From CAZSHX01 sp964606895 (GTDB lineage Bacteria; Bacteroidota; Ignavibacteria; Kapaibacteriales; UBA2268): 64,000 nucleotides of DNA. Positions 34,540 to 41,977 of this stretch are shown here, piece after piece. The stretch's first letter is position 1; every line of letters starts with the position of its first letter. The notes below the pieces were generated by a model, which saw only the letters and a program-made list of their open reading frames with translations, did no database searches and was not told where the DNA came from. The translations under genes and the position numbers were made by a program. The DNA lies in the NCBI GenBank assembly GCA_964606895.1, contig CAZSHX010000016.1, positions 4,924 through 68,923 on the forward strand, given 5' to 3'.

Positions 34540-36030
34540 CTAAATCTTTACAAACTTCCCAACCTGATCTCCAACACGAACAAAATACAACCCCGGCGGC
34601 AAACCCGAAACGTCAATCTTATTTTTCCTGTCTGTAGGGAACAGGCATGCCTGTTCCCTACATTTTACACCGAGGGGCGAGAAGATTTGTATTGATTGCA
34701 GGGGCAATTCATGAATTGCCCCTACGCAGATTTCGATAAAATCAGTTGCCGGATTTGGATAACAGGAAAATGATAATTCATGATTGCTTTCATCCGAAAC
34801 CGAAACAACTGTTTTCCATACTACTTCGATTTTATATCCGAACATTGAGTATGAATTCCCATTATTTGCATTGAATGATAAATACCAATCCTTGTTAACC
34901 CATTGCCCGTCTTTAATTATTTCATAAAATATTGCTGTCATGTTTCCATTCGAGTCGTATATCCATCTGTAACGGGTATAATTTACCCATTGTTCATTTT
35001 CCCAGTTTTCAGTTAGATATGTCAACCAATTTCCGTTTGAGTTGTAGGTGTAGCTGTAACGGTTTGAATTTACCCATTTCCCACCCAGCCAATTTTCAAC
35101 CAATTCAGTCAGCTTCTTACTATTTTGGTCGTAGGTGTTGGTTCTTCTCGAAACATTTACCCATTGCCCGTTTTCCCAATTTTCAAATAACCATGTCAAA
35201 TTATTTCCATTTGCGTCGTAGGTCCAATTGAAACGGCTGTAATCCACCCATATACTATCCTGCCAGTTTTCTGATAACTCGGTAGTTACTTTTCCTTTTG
35301 TATCGTAAGTATCGCTGGTTCGACGATAATTAACCCATTTACCTGCATTCCAATTTTCTGATATGGTCGAAAGTCTATTGCCGTTTGCATTGTATGTATT
35401 GGTGGAACGATTTGAATTTACCCATTGTCCATTTTCAAATTTTTCAGATAAATTAACAAGCAGATTCCCGCTTGCATCGTAAGTTGAGGTTGTACGATTA
35501 GAACTTACCCACTGCCCATTCTGCCGGCTTTCTGATAAATAAGCAAGTCTTTTTCCTTTAGCATTGTAAGTGGAACTTGTTCGGCTGGAATCCACCCACT
35601 GCCCATTCTGCCAATTTTGAACCAATCCGGATAGTACTTTCCCATCGGAGTTATAGGTAAAGGCAGAACGATTAGAATTAACCCATTGTCCTGCTGTCAA
35701 AGTTTCGGCGATATCAGTTAGCTTATACCCATTCATATCATAGGTATAAGTGTGCCTCTCTTCATTACCATTTTCCTTAAATACTTTTATACTTTCAACA
35801 AGATAAATTTCTCCAAGAATTTCCTCGCCCTTCTTACTAAAAGGATTTTGCAAGTTGGCATCAAAATCTTGAAGTTCATTGTTTATTCTTGGAAGCTTAT
35901 CCAAAGGACTGTTAATCTCAGGAAATGTTTCGTGAGATATCTTTGTATCCGAATATTTATCAAAAGCATCTAAACTGTTAGTAGTAAATATGCTTAGTAA
36001 TATAATGCAAAGCGTAATTAATGTTTTCAA
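34540..36030 (-). CDS. Secreted tandem-repeat (YD/WV-type) protein with T9SS sorting domain
   Basis: 496 residues. Signal peptide (1-22), a short leader, then about ten tandem repeats of 31-33 residues (about 80-400) with the consensus NGQWVNSNR-TYD-NGN-L--L-ENW. These resemble Bacteroidota YD/RHS-like hairpin repeats, expected to form an elongated beta structure. The sorting domain (CYPNPATDFIEI ... IDVSGLPPGLYFVRVGD) carries GAIHELPL and CREQACLFPTD inserts. Probably first gene of a unit with 33613-34473. Surface-exposed; ligand unknown. Confidence 0.87.
   Translation of the reverse strand: MKTLITLCIILLSIFTTNSLDAFDKYSDTKISHETFPEINSPLDKLPRINNELQDFDANLQNPFSKKGEEILGEIYLVESIKVFKENGNEERHTYTYDMNGYKLTDIAETLTAGQWVNSNRSAFTYNSDGKVLSGLVQNWQNGQWVDSSRTSSTYNAKGKRLAYLSESRQNGQWVSSNRTTSTYDASGNLLVNLSEKFENGQWVNSNRSTNTYNANGNRLSTISENWNAGKWVNYRRTSDTYDTKGKVTTELSENWQDSIWVDYSRFNWTYDANGNNLTWLFENWENGQWVNVSRRTNTYDQNSKKLTELVENWLGGKWVNSNRYSYTYNSNGNWLTYLTENWENEQWVNYTRYRWIYDSNGNMTAIFYEIIKDGQWVNKDWYLSFNANNGNSYSMFGYKIEVVWKTVVSVSDESNHELSFSCYPNPATDFIEICVGAIHELPLQSIQIFSPLGVKCREQACLFPTDRKNKIDVSGLPPGLYFVRVGDQVGKFVKI
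34634..34661. repeat. In-frame 28-bp palindrome (CREQACLFP type), perfect copy
   Basis: GTAGGGAACAGGCA followed by its exact complement. Encodes REQACLFP in the second loop of the sorting domain. Confidence 0.93.
34698..34725. repeat. In-frame 28-bp palindrome (GAIHELPL type)
   Basis: GCAGGGGCAATTCA followed by TGAATTGCCCCTAC, with one mismatch. Encodes GAIHELPL in the first loop of the sorting domain. Confidence 0.93.
34890..35760 (-). repeat. Tandem 93-99-bp coding repeats
   Basis: About ten imperfect units inside the gene at 34540-36030, each with one WV-(N/D)-x-x-R and one TY(D/N)-x-x-G. They are coding repeats and not a CRISPR array. Confidence 0.8.
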
Positions 36031-36141
36031 AAAATCACCTTAAAAATAGAAAAAATAATAATTAACTGTATTTCGAATTACCGTTCCGAGATCGTTGGTA
36101 TAATTGGATTTAACATTACACAATTATTCCCCTTTCTCGTT

Positions 36142-36642
36142 TTATTGTTGCTTTTCAAATTTTGCAATAAAATCACTAAATTGTTCTTTAATTATTTCAT
36201 CAATATTGCTTTGAGTAGCACTTTTCCAATAATATTGGTTCTCAGATTCATTCAAATCATATTTAGCAAAATAGAGCGACCAAAAGTTCATATATTCATG
36301 ATCCATATTCAAGTTATTGCAAATATCCTTAAGCTCACTGAGTGCTGATAAATATCTATTTGGATTATTAATTGTTACTGAAATAAGATAATAAGCATAC
36401 TTTCTAATGGTTGAATATTTATCCTTGTAATCAAGCTTCAGGTCAGATAAAACTCTATCAGTTAAATCTTGAAGCTCAAATTGATTAAAAGGGAAAGACA
36501 TTCCAGCAAGAATATTTAAATGCTTTGACTCATATCCTGCTTCTAACATTTCTAAAGCCCATTCAATCCAACTTTCATCAATATCTTCATTGAATAGTTT
36601 ATTCATTAGCATTTTGTATGTCAATATTACTGTCTGTTGCAT
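36142..36642 (-). CDS. Cytoplasmic helical protein of unknown function
   Basis: 166 residues, acidic and helical, without signal peptide. The centre WIEWALEMLEAGYESKHLNILAGM is regular and repeat-like, reminiscent of small immunity or HEAT-like proteins, but I do not recognise the family. It lies just after a toxin-like remnant whose out-of-frame end overlaps its first five codons, which suggests it came in with, or replaced, part of a toxin-antitoxin locus (inference). Confidence 0.65.
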   Translation of the reverse strand: MQQTVILTYKMLMNKLFNEDIDESWIEWALEMLEAGYESKHLNILAGMSFPFNQFELQDLTDRVLSDLKLDYKDKYSTIRKYAYYLISVTINNPNRYLSALSELKDICNNLNMDHEYMNFWSLYFAKYDLNESENQYYWKSATQSNIDEIIKEQFSDFIAKFEKQQ

Positions 36643-36785
36643 TTTTTACTTCTCATAAATATTTTTTTAATACTTACCTGACTAAAAATACTTCCATAAT
36701 TCTTAATATCATTGTGTCTTAGATGGATAATCTTCAAATCATTCGATAACTGTACAAAGAAAATGACACGAAAATATCGTGTTTT
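36627..36785 (-). pseudogene. C-terminal remnant of a RelE/ParE-type toxin
   Basis: A 52-codon open stretch beginning right after a TGA and without a start codon. It reads YFRVIFFVQLSNDLKIIHLRHND, the last strands of RelE/ParE-superfamily toxins (R-V-I-F-...-I-I-L-R-H). It follows the zinc-finger antitoxin by 30 bp on the same strand. The N-terminal half of the toxin is gone. Its end overlaps the next gene out of frame. Confidence 0.6.
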
Positions 36786-36815
36786 TCATTTTTGTTCCTT
36801 ATTACTTTTCTAAAC

Positions 36816-37064
36816 TCACCACAAATTTGTATACGAAAAATCAAATACCTCAGCTTCGATTTTGTTTTTAACACTGCTACGATTGCTAATCACTTTCATG
36901 GTTTCTCTTTGTACTTCCAATTTGAAATACCGTTCATCACAACGATTGCAAACCATAGCACTGATATTTTTTATCAGATATAGTTTCCCATTAATATTAA
37001 AGACTTCTTCAACTCTCTTTTCGCTGAAATTGTCATTCCCGCAATTATGGCATTTTATTTTCAT
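36816..37064 (-). CDS. YgiT/MqsA-type zinc-finger antitoxin
   Basis: 82 residues. Two CxxC pairs (C5/C8 and C39/C42) with MVCNRCDERYF match the YgiT-type zinc-finger domain of MqsA-like antitoxins. The HTH domain of full MqsA is absent, as in many short members that pair with DUF4258- or RelE-like toxins. The only toxin-like sequence nearby is the truncated stretch at 36627-36785, so the antitoxin now seems orphaned. It ends only 4 bp before the stop of the pyrophosphatase gene. Confidence 0.8.
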   Translation of the reverse strand: MKIKCHNCGNDNFSEKRVEEVFNINGKLYLIKNISAMVCNRCDERYFKLEVQRETMKVISNRSSVKNKIEAEVFDFSYTNLW

Positions 37065-37068
37065 AACT

Positions 37069-37830
37069 TCATTTTTTTGTTTTTGGCTTGATTACTCTTT
37101 TTGGTTTAATCTCTTTATCTAATCTGCTGTCAGCAAGTAATTGACCTTTTAATATAGCATCAAAAAAAGCATGAGAAAGTTTTGTTTCAATTTTACCGAA
37201 TTTAGTATGGTAATCAGTCTGACTTCTGCGAATCACTTCGTGGGCTTCCTCGCGACCGTAGGTGTGAGTGATTTCTGTTTTTTTAACGTGCCCGGGCATA
37301 TCCTTATATGTAAGGAAATAGTGGCGAAGTCTTTCGATAAAAGCAATCGGACAATCCGAAAGGTCTTTGTAATGTCTGAATACTTCATCTTGCTTCATGA
37401 CGGCAATGATTTTGTCGTCTGCTTCGTTGCCGTCAATCATTCTGAAACCGCCGATAGGAATTGCAGTAACCAATAAATCCCCATGCGGGATATGCTTTTC
37501 GGTTAAAACACAAACATCAATGGGGTCGCCATCGCCAACAATATCAGTTCGCCAGTTTCTTTGATTGCAAAGCTCTGCAACTTTGTCGCCGCAGTAAGTT
37601 TGGGGAATGAATCCGTAAAGTGCAGGTATAACGTTGGAGAACTTTTGGGGTCGGTCCACTTTTAAATATCCCGATACTTTATCAACTTCGTATTTGATGG
37701 TATCGGTTGGGACACATTCTATATAAGTTGTAACAATATCAGGTGATTCATCACCGATAGAAACACCATGCCAGGGATGGGATTTGTATCTTAATCCGAC
37801 AAGCTTCCAGATTTCATTAATTGAATCCAT
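37069..37830 (-). CDS. ppa: Inorganic pyrophosphatase, family I
   Basis: 253 residues. The signature DGDPIDVCV holds the metal-binding aspartates of soluble family I pyrophosphatases; further matches are YGFIPQTYCGD and DGNEADDKIIAV. It hydrolyses pyrophosphate to drive biosynthesis. Longer than the E. coli enzyme (about 175), with a C-terminal extension ending in a Lys-rich tail, as in eukaryotic-like members. Cytoplasmic. Confidence 0.93.
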   Translation of the reverse strand: MDSINEIWKLVGLRYKSHPWHGVSIGDESPDIVTTYIECVPTDTIKYEVDKVSGYLKVDRPQKFSNVIPALYGFIPQTYCGDKVAELCNQRNWRTDIVGDGDPIDVCVLTEKHIPHGDLLVTAIPIGGFRMIDGNEADDKIIAVMKQDEVFRHYKDLSDCPIAFIERLRHYFLTYKDMPGHVKKTEITHTYGREEAHEVIRRSQTDYHTKFGKIETKLSHAFFDAILKGQLLADSRLDKEIKPKRVIKPKTKK

Positions 37831-37921
37831 TTGTTCTCCAAATTATCTAAATAAGGCAATTTTACCAAACTGCTAACTGCTGAAAAATAAATTTACTGAA
37901 TTGAAATCAAATATCAAACAT

Positions 37922-37955
37922 AAAAAAAAATCCATCCCTGAAACAGAGATGGATT
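37922..37955 (-). terminator. Terminator of the lipoprotein gene at 37978
   Basis: On the minus strand AATCCATC pairs with GATGGATT and is followed by a run of nine T. Confidence 0.8.
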
Positions 37956-37977
37956 CCTTAGGTCAAAAACTTTTAAA

Positions 37978-38670
37978 TTACGGTGTTGTGCCGATTGTTG
38001 GACGATTTTTGTCTCTCATTTCTCTGTACTTTTTAACAAAGGCATTCCATTTTGCCAATTGTGCTTCATCAAGAATTTTACCGACTGCGTCAAGAAATGC
38101 ATCTTCGCAATCTATCATAAGTTTCCTTACTTCTAATCTAACCGGATTATCCATCAAAGCTTTGCGGGTTCTCTCGTTGATAACTTTCATTCGTTTTGCG
38201 GCTTCGTCGCGTGTTATGTCGCCATTTTTCAAAGCTTTCATCACTTCTAAGCGGGCGGTTTCAGCTTTGAGCATAATTTCTTTTTCGGAAATACGGAGGC
38301 GAAGCATTAATTTACGGACACAATCTTCGCGGGCAACCATAAGTCTTTTGAGTTTTGTCCACTGCTCAGCAGTTAATTTTAAATCTCTCAACATTTTGGT
38401 GATAGGATTCAATGGAGCAACAGCTCCTGTGTTACCGCCTGTACCTGTTCCCGGGTCTGTTGGAGGAGGTGCAAGAGCGGCTGGTGATTCTACTGTTGAT
38501 TCTGTAAAATCAGTAGGAACGCTCAGGTCCGGTGTGTAAAACACAAAGTTTTCAATTGCAACGTCATTTTGGGAAGTAACCGGAGTGGTGGTATCTCCTT
38601 TTTGACATGAAGCCAAGCCAAGCACTACAAAAAGTGCTAAAACTGCGAACAAGGTCTTTGATAAATTCAT
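37978..38670 (-). CDS. Lipoprotein, helical, Spy/CpxP-like
   Basis: 230 residues. Lipobox LASC with the lipidated Cys at 22. A Pro/Gly-rich linker (about 65-85) leads to a long helical domain (about 90-225) with LTAEQWTKLKRLM and similar helices, comparable to LTxxQ-motif periplasmic proteins such as Spy/CpxP or metal sensors. Two Cys (EDCVRKL, IDCEDAF) could form a disulfide. It stands alone, followed by a terminator. Chaperone or sensor function is only inferred. Confidence 0.75.
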   Translation of the reverse strand: MNLSKTLFAVLALFVVLGLASCQKGDTTTPVTSQNDVAIENFVFYTPDLSVPTDFTESTVESPAALAPPPTDPGTGTGGNTGAVAPLNPITKMLRDLKLTAEQWTKLKRLMVAREDCVRKLMLRLRISEKEIMLKAETARLEVMKALKNGDITRDEAAKRMKVINERTRKALMDNPVRLEVRKLMIDCEDAFLDAVGKILDEAQLAKWNAFVKKYREMRDKNRPTIGTTP

Positions 38671-38850
38671 TTTGTATCCTTTAAAAATTAAAAATTATTT
38701 ATTTCAAATTTCAGTACAACCATTAGACTACACTAAATACAAAAAGGTTTAAAAGAAAGATTAAAAAACTTTCGTATTTAATACTGTATAGTAATGACAA
38801 AGTTATAAAAAAGTTACAATACTTACAAGATATTTTTTAATTATGTTATT

Positions 38851-41685
38851 TTATTTTGGTTCAATAGGTCTAATTCCTTTAATCGCATACTTTTCTATTA
38901 ATTTCAATAAAGTCTCATGATTTATCGGTTTTGATAAATAATCATCGCAACCGATTGCGAGTATCTTTTCTTTTTCTTCAGTAAAGGCATAAGCCGTTTG
39001 AGCAATTATCGGCAATTCAGGTCTGATATTTTTGATTTGAATAGTAGCTTCAAACCCATTCATAATTGGCATTCTGATATCCATAAGAACTAAATCAATA
39101 TCCGGAGAATTCTTGACGAGTTCAACCGCTTGTGAACCATTTTCCACTCTTACAAGTAAGAATTTATCGTTTTTTAAAACCTTGCTTAAATAAATGTAAC
39201 TCGTAAAATCATCTTCAACAATTAAGATTTTCGTTTTATTCATTTTTTGAAGATTATGAAATCTTAACGTGTCATCCTGTTTAACCTGTTGTGGTTGAAC
39301 ATAAGGCAAATCAAAATAAAAGGTTGTGCCTTGGTTAAATTGTGACTCGAACCAAATTTTCCCACCGAGTTTTTCAATAAGACCTTTGCAGATGGCAAGT
39401 CCTATACCGGCACCTTCGTACCCACGTGTAATTGACAAGTTGACCTGAGCGAATCGCTCGAAAATCCTTTTATTCATATCTTCGGGTATTCCAATGCCGG
39501 TATCTTTAACAAAGAATTCAATAGTACCGTTTTTGAGTTCATAACCAAAATCAATATTTCCTTCTGAAGTAAATTTAATTGCATTGCTGATTAAATTTGT
39601 AAAAATTTGATTTATCTTGTCCTCATCTGAATTTATCAAGGAATGTGTATCCTCCATCGGTTTATGATAATTCAGCCCGATGTTCTTAGCAACGACAATA
39701 GGAGAGAAAAATGAATACAAATCGGTAATCAGTGAATTAATTGAAAACGGTTTTGTGTTAATGACAATCTGCCCAGTTTCAATCTTGGATATGTCGAGTA
39801 CATTGTTGACAATTTCGATAAGTCTGTTTCCGCTTTGATGAATAACTTCTGTATATTCCAGAATTTCATCTTTGGAAATATCTTCGTCATGGAGTAATCG
39901 GGAAAACCCGATTATACCATTCAAAGGAGTGCGAATTTCGTGGGACATATTTTGGAGAAACGCAGTTTTGAGTTTATCGCTTTCTTCGGCTTTAGCAAGA
40001 GCGATGATAAGTTCTTCCTGAGCTTTTACTCGTTCATTGACATCAATTCCAACACCAAGAAGCATTGGACCTTTTGCTGTATCGAGCCGTTTTCCGGTTA
40101 AATGATAAGCAAATTCTTTGCCGTCGTGCCTGATGATGTGAACAACTTCCTGAGATTCACCTTCGGTAAATGCTTTTTTAAACGATTCAACAACCTTTTC
40201 TTTATCTCTCTCGGCAATGAAATCGAGAGTATTATGTGTTTTCATTTCCTCATTGGTTAAACCCAGTAATTCGGCTTTATTCAGGTTCCACCTAAGCGGA
40301 GTAAAATTCGAATCAAACATATAGAAGATTCCGGGAAGGCTTTCGATGAGCATATCAGAAAATAATTTTTCCTGCTTCACCAATTCCTCAGCTTTTTTAT
40401 GTTCGGTGATATCCTTTGTAATATTCATCAATGCAGGTTTGTTCTCATAATTAATCATAAGAACAGTCATCTCCGCTAGAATTATACTGCCATTCTTGTG
40501 TCTTAGAGAAGTTTCGAAATTTGAAAAACCATTAGTCTGAAGTTCAAAAATGCGTTTCCCCATTTTTTCTTCATTTATATCAATTTCAAGATCGGAAGCT
40601 TTCATTGTTTTAAGTTCGGATTTTGAGTAGCCCAGCATTAAAGCTGTTGCTTCATTTGTTTCAATAAATTCAGATAATGAACCATCCGGCATCACATAGA
40701 AAATTCCAATGCCGTCTCTGTTAGCCTCAAAAAGTCCACGGTATTTTTTTTCGTTTTCAATCAACGCAAGTTCGGTTAGTTTTTGCTCGGTAATATCCTT
40801 TACAGAATGAGAAAAAGCAAATATATTTTTGTTCTCATCGAAAATGGGCCATGCTGTAGCAAGATAGTACCTTCCGTGTTCAAATATTTCATTTACTTCC
40901 ATCTTACCGGTAGTAAACCCTTTGGAACAGGGACAACCTAATATTGGAGAATTTGATTGATGTACTAAATCGTGACATTTACGCCCGATTATTTTCTCCC
41001 GCGGTAATCCAATGGAATCACAGCCTGCCTGATTTATTTCAAGAATTATATGGTCAATGGAAATAACAGTGATAAAGTCAGTAATTGAATTAAAAGTTGA
41101 CTGCCAGCTTCCTGCAAGAACTTTATTAGCTTCCTCAACTTTCTTATATTCGGTAATATCCACCATTGAAGCAATGCATTGCTGACCATCAGCAGATAAG
41201 GCACCTTCAATAATTACAAAAATGGAAGAATTATTTTCTGAAGAAATAAGAACTTCGCAAGAAACCTTGCCAATGCCTTCAAATACTTTCTGAAAAAAAT
41301 TATTGAAATCTGTAAGAGAAACAACTCCCAAATAAAGACTGAATTGGGTGTTTATTAAATTTGAGTATTCTTTGCCAAGCATTTTTGCAAAGTTATTGTT
41401 TAGATCCGAGATTTTTCCATCATTTGAAAGTGTGAAATAGCCGGATGGTGCCAAATCATAAATATCAGTAGATTTTTTTGCATTTACTTCAGCTAACTCT
41501 TTTGCTTTTATCAACTCTTCATTTTGAAGTTCCAGTTCAATTTGGTGTACTTCGAATTCCTGAATCAGTTTCAGAAAATCAGCCTCAGTTAATCCTATGG
41601 TAGTTTTGCGAGGTTTCATTTTAAATAATTCTTCTGCTTTTTGGCGAAGAATCCCTGAGTCAGATTTATTGCTCATATTTTTCAT
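38851..41685 (-). CDS. PAS-rich hybrid histidine kinase with receiver domain
   Basis: 944 residues, no membrane segment, so cytoplasmic. N-terminal helix with the E-L-Q-x-EL pattern, four PAS domains (about 70-560), HisKA with NMSHEIRTPLNG (His about 579), HATPase_c (N-box NAIKFT, G1 KDTGIGIPED) and a C-terminal receiver (ILIVEDD; phospho-Asp in LVLMDIRMP, about 872). A TATATTTG box at 41772-41765 may be its -7 element. Separate from the kinase trio upstream, and its ATPase loop has no palindrome insert. Confidence 0.9.
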   Translation of the reverse strand: MKNMSNKSDSGILRQKAEELFKMKPRKTTIGLTEADFLKLIQEFEVHQIELELQNEELIKAKELAEVNAKKSTDIYDLAPSGYFTLSNDGKISDLNNNFAKMLGKEYSNLINTQFSLYLGVVSLTDFNNFFQKVFEGIGKVSCEVLISSENNSSIFVIIEGALSADGQQCIASMVDITEYKKVEEANKVLAGSWQSTFNSITDFITVISIDHIILEINQAGCDSIGLPREKIIGRKCHDLVHQSNSPILGCPCSKGFTTGKMEVNEIFEHGRYYLATAWPIFDENKNIFAFSHSVKDITEQKLTELALIENEKKYRGLFEANRDGIGIFYVMPDGSLSEFIETNEATALMLGYSKSELKTMKASDLEIDINEEKMGKRIFELQTNGFSNFETSLRHKNGSIILAEMTVLMINYENKPALMNITKDITEHKKAEELVKQEKLFSDMLIESLPGIFYMFDSNFTPLRWNLNKAELLGLTNEEMKTHNTLDFIAERDKEKVVESFKKAFTEGESQEVVHIIRHDGKEFAYHLTGKRLDTAKGPMLLGVGIDVNERVKAQEELIIALAKAEESDKLKTAFLQNMSHEIRTPLNGIIGFSRLLHDEDISKDEILEYTEVIHQSGNRLIEIVNNVLDISKIETGQIVINTKPFSINSLITDLYSFFSPIVVAKNIGLNYHKPMEDTHSLINSDEDKINQIFTNLISNAIKFTSEGNIDFGYELKNGTIEFFVKDTGIGIPEDMNKRIFERFAQVNLSITRGYEGAGIGLAICKGLIEKLGGKIWFESQFNQGTTFYFDLPYVQPQQVKQDDTLRFHNLQKMNKTKILIVEDDFTSYIYLSKVLKNDKFLLVRVENGSQAVELVKNSPDIDLVLMDIRMPIMNGFEATIQIKNIRPELPIIAQTAYAFTEEKEKILAIGCDDYLSKPINHETLLKLIEKYAIKGIRPIEPK

Positions 41686-41977
41686 TTCTGATTTCTCTTA
41701 AGAATAATTACTTTACATTATTATAATTCCATAACAAATCAATTACTAATCATATATTTATTAGCAAATATATTAATAAATATCGGTAATTAATAACAAT
41801 TCTTTATCATTAGGGGGTAAGATTTTTTTTCCTAAGTTTATATCATTACGTAAATTGCATTGATAAATAACTTAATATTAAGATGTAATGTCATGTACGG
41901 GAGATTAAGAAATATAATTACTAAAAGAATATGCAGGTTGTTTCTTTTATATAATTAACAAACTTATAATAAAACTG
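41686..41977. other. Spacer between the hybrid kinase and the kinase trio
   Basis: 292 bp, A/T-rich. Besides the TATATTTG box (41765-41772, minus strand) I see no hairpin, gene or repeat. Confidence 0.4.

Noticed and set aside
34890..35760. Regular 96-bp repeats, CRISPR-like at first sight
   Set aside because: The repeats are coding, adjoin without unique spacers and keep one reading frame.
37901..38539. 212-codon frame antisense to the lipoprotein gene
   Set aside because: The opposite strand has a full lipoprotein gene with lipobox and terminator; the antisense peptide is a Ser/Leu-rich shadow.
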